A model generated the notes under the pieces. It ran no database searches, had not been told where the DNA came from, and saw only the letters and a program-made list of their open reading frames with translations. The position numbers and the translations under genes were made by a program. DNA of 64,000 nucleotides from an uncultured Lachnospiraceae bacterium (GTDB taxonomy: Bacteria; Bacillota; Clostridia; Lachnospirales; Lachnospiraceae), in assembly GCA_947176965.1 (NCBI GenBank), contig CAMWSU010000002.1, positions 1-64,000 on the forward strand. The letters are read 5' to 3'. Shown here piece after piece: positions 51,122 to 60,790 of the stretch (position 1 is the first letter of the stretch; the number at the start of each line of letters is the position of its first letter).

Positions 51122-52444
51122 TCACAGACAAACATTGGAAAAGGAATTTTGATACCCCGCCTCCTTTTCATGTTTTTTTCCATCCTCGCAGCATTGATAA
51201 AATCGGGTATGTCCGATTTTTTCAAAATAGCAATAGGACTCCAAAATAGCCGCTCCGGTACATACAAAACACCACGCGTCCTTGTGATCCTCCAAGATTT
51301 CCTTCGTATCCGTTTTTACGCCGTGAAAAATCAATCTTTTTTTCTTATCGATTACTCCTGCCAACCGTGCATTTGGATAGTGCTCTCGGATATAGGCATC
51401 CACGGATGATGCAGTTTGCGTAACTCCCCATAAAATATAAGAAAACGAATCATTTATATCGAAATTACGCTCTATATAATCCTCTGTATTCGTGTAAAAT
51501 TCTACATGGCATTCCTCTGCCGCATTTGTCTCATAAAATGCACTGATCCTAAAGATACTGCTGTATTTCTCATAGGACTCTCTGATGCGCTTAGCAGCAT
51601 TTTGTATCATAAGCGCTTTCAGTTCTTCGTACATAATCGGAGCCGGATTCCAGTCAATCGTGCTCCACTCCTGCCGTGTATACACATGAATCAGACTATT
51701 TATCCCCAAAAATCTGAACGACATTCTATCCTTTGCAAATATTACCGGTATCCCCATTGCAACACAGGGCAGCGCTCCATGAAGTCTTGATGTAATGATC
51801 AGTTTTGCGCTTTTGCAATAATTTCCGTATACTTCCTCCGCTTTTTTCTCGGCTCCCAAGGGGCAATCTTCCGGATAGTAGAGATGACTTACAAACACTG
51901 CCTGCTTCTTGATTTCCTCCGGGATATAGGGAAGCAGATCATCCTGAATATCAATACAATAAATGGTATCTCCCTGAATCGTTTTATCCCTTGCAGGCAA
52001 AGATGCACTCATACACCCGCCCAAGTAAGCTGTGATTCCATGGGCACGCATAATGCGCATCGTATACCCGTCCCTGCATCCGATTGGTTCAAATCGTCTC
52101 AAATACTGTACTTCTTCATCGGAAAGGTGTGTATCTAAAACAGACACTCCAAGAAACACCGGGATGATCTTCGGCGAGAACTGCGTGATCTTCATTTCCG
52201 CATGATACCCATATAGTGGAAAAGAAATCGGCAGTATCACATATTCCCCGTCCCAGTCGGCAAGCCTGTGAAAGGGAATACGCAAGATATCCTTCTCTTC
52301 TATCCCCATTGTTTTATATAAATACCGGATTGCCAAAAGCTGCACATCATCACCGATTGTCAATCTTTCGCTTCTGCTAAAGTCAAGGTTTCCAAATTTT
52401 ACCCCTCCCCCGCACATAACACTGTTTTCTTTGTCTCGCATCAT
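51122..52444 (-). CDS. Polysaccharide pyruvyl transferase with Rossmann-like C-terminal domain
   Basis: A 440-residue paralogue of the neighbouring 420-residue gene. It has LTIGDDVQLLAIRYLYKTMG, RRFEPIGCRDGYTMRIMRAH, LIITSRLHGALPCVAMGIPV, and the C-terminal YILWGVTQTASSVDAYIREH plus ARLAGVIDKKKRLIFHG. The closest relative inside the window is the broken gene at 19781, with which it shares the whole length. The GTG upstream at 52453 is in frame, but the ATG at 52444 has GAAGG about eight bases ahead. It lies 86 bp upstream of the 420-residue gene. Substrates are unknown. Confidence 0.82.
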   Translation of the reverse strand: MMRDKENSVMCGGGVKFGNLDFSRSERLTIGDDVQLLAIRYLYKTMGIEEKDILRIPFHRLADWDGEYVILPISFPLYGYHAEMKITQFSPKIIPVFLGVSVLDTHLSDEEVQYLRRFEPIGCRDGYTMRIMRAHGITAYLGGCMSASLPARDKTIQGDTIYCIDIQDDLLPYIPEEIKKQAVFVSHLYYPEDCPLGAEKKAEEVYGNYCKSAKLIITSRLHGALPCVAMGIPVIFAKDRMSFRFLGINSLIHVYTRQEWSTIDWNPAPIMYEELKALMIQNAAKRIRESYEKYSSIFRISAFYETNAAEECHVEFYTNTEDYIERNFDINDSFSYILWGVTQTASSVDAYIREHYPNARLAGVIDKKKRLIFHGVKTDTKEILEDHKDAWCFVCTGAAILESYCYFEKIGHTRFYQCCEDGKKHEKEAGYQNSFSNVCL

Positions 52445-52509
52445 TTTGATCACCTTCGCTATCAGTCAGATTCACTTGAACCCCATACTGTCCATATCAA
52501 AGCTATTCT

Positions 52510-54300
52510 CTATTTCAGAATATACCTCTCCAACTCTTCCTTTGATAAAAAGGGACTCATATCGTGGAGCGGAGGCGTAATAAATTCACCGTTCTCATTC
52601 ATTTTTGATTCGATCCTTGGTCCTCTGATCTCATCAATTCTTTCCAAAACCTCCAAGATACAGGGACCTTGTTCTTTCATAAGCCATTCTATCCCGTCTT
52701 CTAACTCTCCGACGGAATGACATCTGCGAAACGCGATTTCAAACGCGTCTGCCACCTTTGAAAAATTCGGGAAGCTTACCCCGCTCTTTTCGTCACATCC
52801 CGTATAAGTACCTCCGAAAAAATTGGAGCAGGTCTGCCTGATAGCGGCATACCCGTCATTACTGAATATGACAATCTTGATCGGAAAACGATGATAAGAG
52901 ATCGTCTGCAGCTCCTGCAGATTCATCATAACAGATCCGTCTCCCGTAACACAATAAATGGGACTTTGGGTTGCTGCTGCCGCGCCGACCGCCTGCGTAA
53001 TGTCGTCTCCCATGGAACCGCAGTTATAATTGACAAGCACCCTTTGATCCCTGTGACTGATCCCTTCCTGCAATATTCCAAGGACGCAATTGCTGTTTCC
53101 AAGCACGACGACCGCATCGGACTCCGCTTCTTTCATGAACTCCCGCCAAAAAAGAAGTGCCGGCACCCTTTCTTTTTCATCAAGCGCTCCGTGGCGCAAA
53201 AGCATCTCATACTTAGGAATACTGTCATACACATATCTGCAATGTTCTGTCCATGCCTCCTTTGCCGTCACCTTGATTCCCAATGCATTCCATTGACGGA
53301 AGAAGGATTTCAGATCCGTACAGATCAGCCGCTCGATTCGCAATCCCGGCTTTTTACTCTCATCTGCACACGCATCCACCATGATGATCTTTGCATTTTC
53401 AGCAAATCCCTCCTGATAAAAGCCTGTCTGCTTATAGGACAGACTGTTTCCCAACACCAGGATCAGATCCGCACTCTGCAGGATAAAATTGCCGCATCTG
53501 GGACCACTGCTTCCGGACATGCCATAGTAATTCTCTTCTCCATGATAATTGATATCCGCCTGGAGCGCACCGCCAACAATCGGTATTCTCACATTCTTCG
53601 TGAATTCCCTGTAGCCATCGATTGCATCTCCGGTCCGTATTCCTGATCCCGTAAGAATACACGGTCTCTCTGCCTCAGACAACATACGCCCTATCTCTCC
53701 AAGCTGTCCCGCATCCACCCCTTCACCGAATGTGGCAGACTCGTCCTCATACAGATCCTTTTCTTCCACCATCGCTCCCTGCACGTCCAACGGGATGTCC
53801 AGCCATACAGGACCTCTGCGTCCCTCCAATGCGATCATGATCGCTTTGTTCAACTCTCTTTTTATCGAAAGCGGATCTCTCACCAATACCGCATATTTTG
53901 TAATACTCTTTACCTGCGAAATGATATCATTTTCCTGTACACCGCGGGAGCGCAGCTTTAGTCCTGTTGCCGCTACCGTTGTTTCATATCGGGGCATCCC
54001 GGATATGACGAGCATCGGAACACTGTCAACCCATGCCCCCTGTACTCCATTGAGCGCATTGATTCCGCCCGGTCCGCTCGTAACACAGACAGCCGCAAGC
54101 TTCCCTGTCAGCCTTGCGTATCCCTCCGCCGCCATCGAACAAGCCTGCTCATGATGATTATAGATTGTTCTGATCCTGTCCTTTGCAAGTACAAAAGCAT
54201 TATTCAGATGCATGGCTCCTCCTCCGACCACACTGAAACAGTCGGTGATGCCTCTTTCGATCAATTCCTCTACCAGTATATCCGCAACACGCTTTTTCAT
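52510..54300 (-). CDS. ThDP-dependent enzyme, acetolactate-synthase type
   Basis: A 596-residue ThDP enzyme paralogous to that at 42020. The catalytic E51 is in YNHHEQACSMAAEGYARLTG; the cofactor motif is GDGSVMMNLQELQT with ND in IFSNDGYAAI. It has the same start (VVGGGAMHLNNAF against VTGGGAMHLNDAF) and the same tail (PLHDMSPFLSKEEL against PDDMYPFLPKEEY), so both probably use a related keto-acid donor. Its partner is an epimerase/dehydratase 15 bp upstream rather than an aldolase. It could make a branched sugar from a 4-keto-sugar. Confidence 0.85.
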   Translation of the reverse strand: MKKRVADILVEELIERGITDCFSVVGGGAMHLNNAFVLAKDRIRTIYNHHEQACSMAAEGYARLTGKLAAVCVTSGPGGINALNGVQGAWVDSVPMLVISGMPRYETTVAATGLKLRSRGVQENDIISQVKSITKYAVLVRDPLSIKRELNKAIMIALEGRRGPVWLDIPLDVQGAMVEEKDLYEDESATFGEGVDAGQLGEIGRMLSEAERPCILTGSGIRTGDAIDGYREFTKNVRIPIVGGALQADINYHGEENYYGMSGSSGPRCGNFILQSADLILVLGNSLSYKQTGFYQEGFAENAKIIMVDACADESKKPGLRIERLICTDLKSFFRQWNALGIKVTAKEAWTEHCRYVYDSIPKYEMLLRHGALDEKERVPALLFWREFMKEAESDAVVVLGNSNCVLGILQEGISHRDQRVLVNYNCGSMGDDITQAVGAAAATQSPIYCVTGDGSVMMNLQELQTISYHRFPIKIVIFSNDGYAAIRQTCSNFFGGTYTGCDEKSGVSFPNFSKVADAFEIAFRRCHSVGELEDGIEWLMKEQGPCILEVLERIDEIRGPRIESKMNENGEFITPPLHDMSPFLSKEELERYILK

Positions 54301-54315
54301 GGATACCTCCGCAAT

Positions 54316-55200
54316 TTAATACAGCAATGACAACAGATCGATCTGCTGCTCATGCTCCGAATACCATCGGTACAACTTCCGAACGGCCTCCTCATACGAG
54401 ATCAGTTCGATTTTTCCGATCTCTGCCGCCAATCTGCTGTTATCCGCCGTATATTCATTTGCCAATCCCTCTTCACAAACAATAACAGGAACATCTTTTC
54501 CGCTCACTTTTTTTACCGTTTCTGCAAGCGATATGAGATCGATCCTTCTGCCGGATACGATATTGTAGGAGTGATACTGCGGCTTTTTCAATAGAAGAAA
54601 CCGCTCCACCATATGGCAGAAATCATCTATATAGAGATAGTCAAAATATACGTTTCTGCGTATCGTGATCGGCAGATTTTTTAATGCCTTGCAGCATGCT
54701 CCCGATATAAAAGTGGTCTTCCAGTTTTCATATTTCCCAAACAGACCAAAAATTCTCAGATTATAGATGTTTTCGCTCTTTTCAATCTGGCGCCCTATGA
54801 TATATTTTGCCAATCCGTAACTGCTATCCGGAATGCTGTTCTCCCACCGGTCTTCCGTTACAGAGCAAATCGGGAATCGCTTATCGTATTCTGCTCCTGA
54901 ACCGAAATAAACCATTTTCCCATACAGATCATGATATTTGGAAAAATTATAGAACATCCGCAGATCATATTCGAGTTCTTTTTCCGCCAGTCTCCCGTTA
55001 TGGGCCCTCGGATTATATATGGAAGCATGTATGATTATATCATACTTTGTTTCTTTTAACTGCTGATATATGGCTTTTTCATCCAAAAGGTCGAGTTCAC
55101 TGCTGGTTGCGGCCGTTACCTCATATTCTTTCTTGGAGGATAAATATTCATATAAATTGCGTCCTACAAATCCTCCGGCTCCCGTAATCAGTATTTTCAT
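54316..55200 (-). CDS. NAD-dependent epimerase/dehydratase-like protein
   Basis: A 294-residue SDR protein. The cofactor loop is KILITGAGGFVGRNLYEYL (GxxGxxG), and the active-site pair is S-x-Y-x3-K in DSSYGLAKYIIG with VYFGSGAEYD before it. The length is typical of sugar reductases or epimerases. Next to the ThDP enzyme it may reduce a keto-sugar or a branched intermediate, which would complete a YerE/YerF-like pair (inference). The ATG overlaps the upstream stop by four bases. Confidence 0.85.
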   Translation of the reverse strand: MKILITGAGGFVGRNLYEYLSSKKEYEVTAATSSELDLLDEKAIYQQLKETKYDIIIHASIYNPRAHNGRLAEKELEYDLRMFYNFSKYHDLYGKMVYFGSGAEYDKRFPICSVTEDRWENSIPDSSYGLAKYIIGRQIEKSENIYNLRIFGLFGKYENWKTTFISGACCKALKNLPITIRRNVYFDYLYIDDFCHMVERFLLLKKPQYHSYNIVSGRRIDLISLAETVKKVSGKDVPVIVCEEGLANEYTADNSRLAAEIGKIELISYEEAVRKLYRWYSEHEQQIDLLSLLY

Positions 55201-56159
55201 CTGCTTCTCCCTCTGCCCTTTAATCTAATCAGCGATACCGCTTTCTTTGCCTTGCGTTTGATCGTATAGATCCACTCGGACAAATTCACCAATACGCTCA
55301 TCGGTAAAAGCTTGTACAGTCTCCGGCTTCTCTTCTGCCATTTCGTGTCCATACTCCATTCTTCCAGCGTTACGCACAAATAAGAGCGTCCCGCCCATTC
55401 CAGCATTGCCTTTTCGGGTCTCATCGTAAGAAAGGACGCCCCCGTCCGACACTGATCGATTTTCGTAACATGATACAGCTGCGGATAGTACTGCATGGTA
55501 TAATTTCCGTAAGTCTCAAACTCCGAGAATCCGGCCTGCGTAATATATTTCGGATTGACGGCATATAGAATCTTTTCCCACCAGACAGTTCCCTTTACCG
55601 CGGAATTTTCCATGATCCCTATCAGTTCTTTCATCACATCGGTTTTGAAGATCATAAACTGGTTTACAAATGATTTTACCTGTCGGCATTTCTTGATTTT
55701 GCCCGGACATAACGTATCCAGCGTAGCAAAATATTCTTCATGGTCTTCATCCCGTTCGAAAAACTGCGGCTTCCCGTCTTTCTCGGAGAAAAAGGGAATG
55801 TCCCGAAGCGGTACCGTATCCATATCCCACGATACATAATATTCTTCTTCACAGTGAAACGCATAACTCATTTTGATAAACTGCTGGAAATACCATCCCG
55901 CTCTGTCAGCAAACGGAACTCCGTTCTCCCTGCAAACCTTCTCAATAATGTCTGACACCGTCTCCCTGCTCATACCCTGCAGCAAGGTATTTCCATCCAG
56001 AAACTCAACGCCTTTCATGGCCGGCAGCTTTTCCCGCATGGATGCCGGACCGATCAATACGATCTTCTTTCCGCCCAGATGCTTTTTGATATAGGGTATA
56101 TGAGATTCAATCAAAGGATAGGTTCCCCAATAAACCGGAATGATCACCTGATAGGTCAT
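55197..56159 (-). CDS. DUF6492-like putative glycosyltransferase
   Basis: A 320-residue protein with GT-A features: YQVIIPVYWGTYPLIESHIP, then KKIVLIGPASM, WYFQQFIKMSYAFHCEEEYY, YVSWDMDTVPLRDIPFF (D-x-D) and VKSFVNQFMIFKTDVMKEL. These belong to a group called DUF6492, seen in capsule clusters and thought to be glycosyltransferases. The C-terminal 50 residues are basic, with ARR-like membrane anchoring (KRKAKKAVSLIRLKGRGR). A strong AGGAGGAGCC site precedes the ATG. Confidence 0.68.
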   Translation of the reverse strand: MTYQVIIPVYWGTYPLIESHIPYIKKHLGGKKIVLIGPASMREKLPAMKGVEFLDGNTLLQGMSRETVSDIIEKVCRENGVPFADRAGWYFQQFIKMSYAFHCEEEYYVSWDMDTVPLRDIPFFSEKDGKPQFFERDEDHEEYFATLDTLCPGKIKKCRQVKSFVNQFMIFKTDVMKELIGIMENSAVKGTVWWEKILYAVNPKYITQAGFSEFETYGNYTMQYYPQLYHVTKIDQCRTGASFLTMRPEKAMLEWAGRSYLCVTLEEWSMDTKWQKRSRRLYKLLPMSVLVNLSEWIYTIKRKAKKAVSLIRLKGRGRSR

Positions 56160-56256
56160 ACACTGGCTCCTCCTACATTTTTACTGTTTCGATAATTGCA
56201 GACACATACACTTTATTCTATCGTCCTGCGAAATATCTCATTGGCCACCGGTGTGC

Positions 56257-57987
56257 TTACCGGACCAACATGACTACCTGATCCGCCACCGCCTGCACCT
56301 GATACCCCTGCTCCAAAAAGTACGCCGCCGTCTTTTCTTCCTCACCGGAATATCCGCCGTTTTCACAATCGGTAATGACAATCTTTGTCGGCATCTTATC
56401 CGGGTGAGATTCATAATATTCGACCAGCTCCGCACTGTCCACCGCAAAACGGGTCACATAGGGAACTGCGATCTCTCCGTCGGAATGCACGAGCGGCAGC
56501 GCAGAAATCGGAAGAAACAATACTTTATCCTGCGATGTGATCCCACACAGATCGATAGCGGATAAGAGCTCCTGATACCCCTGCGCTGTCTCCGCAGTCG
56601 TATAGATCCCCCGGCAGGGTCCCTGTGTCATTTTGGTATCCAACTCCCTTAACGGTTCGTCAAACCAGGTAAAGAACAGTCTCAGCCAAAGAACACAGAA
56701 GGCAAATACCACGATCGGAGCATACGAGAGAATGCTTTGGATATACGGCTTCTTCTCCGCCCCGGTCAATCTCCGGTATTCACAAAGCATCAGGACCGTG
56801 ATGCCGGACGGGATCACAAACATGGCGGACATGGACAGGATCTCCGTGTTGGTTCCCAGAAAATTGCACACCGCAAACAGATAGCCGAAAGCCAGCGCCC
56901 AAAAATAAGTTTTGATCCGCAGCGATGCCTCAGCAGCATCCTCCGCGCTCTCACCATCCTTTTTTCCGCATACAGTCAGCAGAAAAACCGCAACACCCAG
57001 AAAGAACGGCGGTACCATCGTCAGATTATTCGCAATACTGCCATAAATAAATGCAAATCGAAGAACGGCATATACCGTAAAGATGACTGATACGCCGAAT
57101 AAATAGTTCTTCCATTTCCCATTCAGCGTCTTCCTCTTGAAGATCGTAACAGCATATACGCAGACGAGCGCCGCCGAGCATCGCCAATACACCCTGAACA
57201 CCTGCCACTGGCTTTGTATCAGTTTCACAAGCGGATTTGCCTTATGCTCCGCGTCACCCAATATCATCTTCACATTATACAGATATTCGCCGAAGCTCCC
57301 TTTCCCGATCAGGGAGATCAGAAAAATCCCTCCAAGGATCAGTGCGCCGCATGTTACCCACAAGATCCCCCCACAGGAAAAAAGGCCCTCCTGCTCCTTT
57401 TTTCTGTACCGCATGATCACGCACACCGCCAGGTAGACCGGATAAACAAGAAACAGATACGGATTGCTGAACATCGATAAGCATAACAGAAATCCGCCAA
57501 GAAGGTAGTCTCTCCGTCTCCACTGCCTTCTGCTCAGGCAGAAAGCGATCAGAATGAAAAAGACGGCGATCGACATGGTATTATAGCTCAATGCCGTGAT
57601 ATTGTATGGCGTAAAACACAAATAAACAAATACCATCCACAGGATGCCTTTCCTGTCTTTCAGCAGCCGCCAAATGATCATTCCCGACGCAAAATGAACA
57701 CAGAGATAGACAATCCGCGCCTGCAGGATATTGATCTGAAAACCCGGTATCCAGCGTACAAGCTGAAAGATCGGCCAGGTGTTTAACTGGGTCGGCGGAT
57801 GCCAGTCATCCAACAGGAAACGATCCCCCTGAAGATACCGTTTTAAGGAAGCAATGTAGCATAGCTCATCATCCAGCGGCATGCTGAAAAACGCGCGCGC
57901 GATCAGTACCGCAAACAGCACCACCACAACCGCCGCAAACAATATCTGTTCTTTTTCTATTTTGGCCTTTTTCTTGCTTGTTTCCAT
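56257..57987 (-). CDS. Polytopic GT-C (PMT/ArnT-like) glycosyltransferase
   Basis: A 576-residue membrane protein with about 12 helices. The first extracytoplasmic loop is MPLDDELCYIASLKRYLQGD, then DWHPPTQLN, matching the D-D/D-E acidic catalytic loop of GT39-like GT-C enzymes. The remainder has repeated hydrophobic segments, with LYNVKMILGDAEHKANPLVK as a long outer loop and a soluble tail of about 130 residues. It would move a sugar from polyprenyl phosphate onto an extracytoplasmic acceptor. The nearby GtrB-like gene at 48817 could make the donor. The 97-bp gap after it shows nothing recognisable. Confidence 0.75.
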   Translation of the reverse strand: METSKKKAKIEKEQILFAAVVVVLFAVLIARAFFSMPLDDELCYIASLKRYLQGDRFLLDDWHPPTQLNTWPIFQLVRWIPGFQINILQARIVYLCVHFASGMIIWRLLKDRKGILWMVFVYLCFTPYNITALSYNTMSIAVFFILIAFCLSRRQWRRRDYLLGGFLLCLSMFSNPYLFLVYPVYLAVCVIMRYRKKEQEGLFSCGGILWVTCGALILGGIFLISLIGKGSFGEYLYNVKMILGDAEHKANPLVKLIQSQWQVFRVYWRCSAALVCVYAVTIFKRKTLNGKWKNYLFGVSVIFTVYAVLRFAFIYGSIANNLTMVPPFFLGVAVFLLTVCGKKDGESAEDAAEASLRIKTYFWALAFGYLFAVCNFLGTNTEILSMSAMFVIPSGITVLMLCEYRRLTGAEKKPYIQSILSYAPIVVFAFCVLWLRLFFTWFDEPLRELDTKMTQGPCRGIYTTAETAQGYQELLSAIDLCGITSQDKVLFLPISALPLVHSDGEIAVPYVTRFAVDSAELVEYYESHPDKMPTKIVITDCENGGYSGEEEKTAAYFLEQGYQVQAVADQVVMLVR

Positions 57988-58014
57988 TCCGTTTATGCCT
58001 CATTCTCTTTTGGC

Positions 58015-59748
58015 TTACCGTACCTGCTCTATATGCTGATTTTCCACTTTATATACATGATCGCAGTTTTCTATCGTGGACAGTCGGTGCGCGATCATGA
58101 TCATGGTCTTTGTCCCATGCAGACTGTCGATGGCGCTCATGACCTCCTTCTCCGTCTCGTTATCTAACGCCGAAGTCGCTTCATCAAATACCAGTATCTC
58201 CGGATCGTTATACAGAGCCCTGGCAATGCCGATACGCTGTCTCTGTCCGCCGGATAATCTGGCGCCCCGCTCTCCGACCTCTGTGTCAAGACCGCCCGGC
58301 AGACTTTCCACAAATTCCTTCATCTGCGCCTTTGTGAGCGCATCCCACACTTTCTCGTCATCAATTTCCTTCTCCGGTACGCCGAATGCCACATTTTTGC
58401 GGATACTGTCATCATACAGGTAAATGAACTGCGGAATATAACCGAACAGCCCCAGCCATCCGAAATAATTGTCCTCGATCGTTCTGCCGTCCAGCAGAAT
58501 TTCTCCCTGCTGCGGCTTTAGCAGTCCCAGCATGACATCCACGGTCGTGGTCTTGCCCCCGCCGGACTGACCGATAAACGCTGTGGACTCACCTTTCCGA
58601 ATGGTCACACTGCCGTTTTGAATTACATCCGTATCCGAATTCTCATAGCGGAAGAATATCCCGCGCATTTCAATCTTATCAGCAAAATGCATGGATTCCG
58701 CATGCTGCTGCTTTACTGTCACATTCTGCAGCAGTTCCTCCGCCTCTTTCAAGTCATGATAGACTAAATCTACCGAAGCTTTATTATACATCATTGTATT
58801 GGAATATGCATAGATAGAATTGACATTCGGTAGCAGCTTAAAGAATGCCGCGGCAAATACTGCAAGCTGCGCCACCAGCTTTCCGAGATCTCCTCCGGTG
58901 AGCAGGGAAAATGCCAGTACCCCTAAAATCGCACCGACCGTCAGCGTCTCCAACAGATATTTGGGCAGTCCCGACAGCAGGTTCGCCTTTCTTGCCACGT
59001 CCACGGAATATTGATAAATATACCGGAATTCATCTAAAAAATAATCCTCTTTATGATAGATCTTGATTTCCTTGATGCCGTCAAAGGACTGCTGAAGGCT
59101 TTGAATAATCTTGGCGTCGGCCTCCTGTGTTAACTTCCCCAAAACCTTGGATTTTTTCTGAAAAGATCTTAACAGCGTCAGCGCACACAAGGCCACGACC
59201 AAGACTACCACAACAGTAATGACCAGATTGGTGACCGCAAGATAGACGATCAGACACAGTGAGATCAGTCCGCTGGAAATGATCATCATAAAATTATATA
59301 CCGCCTGATAAAATCCGATCGTATCCGTTTTAACGCTCCTGATCAGCTCGGACGTATTTTTTCTTAGAAAGAACGCATAGGGCTGTACCAGATACGTATT
59401 GATCAGGCGACCTGCAATTTTATTATGCACCTGGCCCGAAAAACGGTAGATCAAATTATACATGACCGCCAAAAACGCATTTTTGCATACATATACGGCT
59501 AACATCGCACATATCAGGATTAGCAATATATCCCGATAATCCGTTACGTGAAACGTACTTGAGATGAGCCTGCAATAGAGATTGTCCATGATCCGGTCCG
59601 GTAAGACCGCCAGATCGATGATCGGCAACAATATGGAAACGCCGACCAGCTCTAACAGCGCCCCGATCACACTCATGATCATCAATCCGCACATCTGCAA
59701 TTTCACATTTCTGTCAAAAATATAAGCAATTTTTTTAAGTAATGACAT
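58015..59748 (-). CDS. ABC transporter, fused permease and ATPase
   Basis: A 577-residue MsbA-like exporter, paralogue of the gene at 31329. Six membrane helices fill residues about 15-310. The ATPase has Walker A GQSGGGKTT near 391, signature LSGGQRQRIGIARAL near 502, Walker B EILVFDEATSALD near 525 and the H-loop IMIAHRLST. It likely exports a lipid-linked glycan. The open frame could start at a GTG at 59763, but the ATG at 59748 with GGTGGGG upstream fits. It lies 15 bp from the acyltransferase gene upstream. Confidence 0.92.
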   Translation of the reverse strand: MSLLKKIAYIFDRNVKLQMCGLMIMSVIGALLELVGVSILLPIIDLAVLPDRIMDNLYCRLISSTFHVTDYRDILLILICAMLAVYVCKNAFLAVMYNLIYRFSGQVHNKIAGRLINTYLVQPYAFFLRKNTSELIRSVKTDTIGFYQAVYNFMMIISSGLISLCLIVYLAVTNLVITVVVVLVVALCALTLLRSFQKKSKVLGKLTQEADAKIIQSLQQSFDGIKEIKIYHKEDYFLDEFRYIYQYSVDVARKANLLSGLPKYLLETLTVGAILGVLAFSLLTGGDLGKLVAQLAVFAAAFFKLLPNVNSIYAYSNTMMYNKASVDLVYHDLKEAEELLQNVTVKQQHAESMHFADKIEMRGIFFRYENSDTDVIQNGSVTIRKGESTAFIGQSGGGKTTTVDVMLGLLKPQQGEILLDGRTIEDNYFGWLGLFGYIPQFIYLYDDSIRKNVAFGVPEKEIDDEKVWDALTKAQMKEFVESLPGGLDTEVGERGARLSGGQRQRIGIARALYNDPEILVFDEATSALDNETEKEVMSAIDSLHGTKTMIMIAHRLSTIENCDHVYKVENQHIEQVR

Positions 59749-59763
59749 GTCTATACACCCCAC

Positions 59764-60762
59764 CTAACTGTCTGCACCTTCGGGTTTGCTTTTTCCCCGG
59801 CGCAATAGCAGCCTGCTGAACCTTTTCTCCACCAACTGATACGCAAACCATGTAACAATGAGGGTAGCTGCGGTAAATATCAAGACATACAACACATCAG
59901 AATCCGGTCTATGTGTTGTCATGACTTCCACCACACACGCATGGATTAAATACGCCGAATAGGAATATGCGCTGATCACATTCGCAGTTTTTGTGATAAA
60001 CGGCCATTCCATACGTACCGTAGATGAAGCGGCAATAAAAATTGCAGCTAAAAAAGCAGATAATATCCCGGAATCGGAACCTTTTACGGATAGCAGCAGA
60101 AGAATCGGGATGACCAGCGCCGTAAAATTCCATTCTTTCTTTTCTTTGACCGCAAGGTAAACCGTAATCCCGATGGCAAATAAATACAGAAACTGCAGCG
60201 GCCGCAGCCAGTCCGTGCTGCGCTCCACAAGCCTTGCCAAAATATACAGTACCGCAATGCCCGCCAACGAGCCGCGATAACTCCGGATAAACCGGTGATA
60301 CACCGGCACGATCAGGTAAAAGAACACGAATACGCTGATCGTCCACACCGCTCCCAAATTCACCCAAAAATTTTCTGCGGAAGGAATCCATTGATTCAGC
60401 AGCAGCACATATCTGATCCATCCGAGCCCCGTTTCATCCACCGGCACATTGCCCATGCCGGAAAAATACACTGCATAAAAAAGAATCACAACATAATAAA
60501 GCGGCAGAATCCGCACAGCACGCTTCTTCCACCAGTTTATCGCCCCGCGCTTCCTGTCCTGTTCACAAATCCGGTCAAGAGACTGATAAGCCAGATACCC
60601 GCTCAGAATAAAAAAGAATTCCACCCCGGTAGACCCCGCTCTGCAAAATTGTTGCAAAAATCCCGGCATTGCAACATTTTGTTCCAAATGAACCGCAATG
60701 ACCCAAAGACAGGCAAATGCCCGAAGCATATTCAGTGCTGCATTTTCTTTTTTTTCTGTCAT
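59764..60762 (-). CDS. Membrane acyltransferase (acyltransferase 3 family)
   Basis: A 332-residue polytopic enzyme. The N-terminus has LNMLRAFACLWVIAVHLEQN, then GVEFFFILSGYLAYQSLDRI, the family signature with H and the S-G-Y motif. A KKRAVRILPLYYVVILFYAV segment follows, then eight more helices. It O-acylates surface sugars, using an acyl donor from inside. It is more typical than the shorter copy at 18307. It stands 28 bp from the GT2-like gene upstream. Confidence 0.88.
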   Translation of the reverse strand: MTEKKENAALNMLRAFACLWVIAVHLEQNVAMPGFLQQFCRAGSTGVEFFFILSGYLAYQSLDRICEQDRKRGAINWWKKRAVRILPLYYVVILFYAVYFSGMGNVPVDETGLGWIRYVLLLNQWIPSAENFWVNLGAVWTISVFVFFYLIVPVYHRFIRSYRGSLAGIAVLYILARLVERSTDWLRPLQFLYLFAIGITVYLAVKEKKEWNFTALVIPILLLLSVKGSDSGILSAFLAAIFIAASSTVRMEWPFITKTANVISAYSYSAYLIHACVVEVMTTHRPDSDVLYVLIFTAATLIVTWFAYQLVEKRFSRLLLRRGKSKPEGADS

Positions 60763-60790
60763 TTCTGCCCCAATCTCTGTCCGTGTTTTC

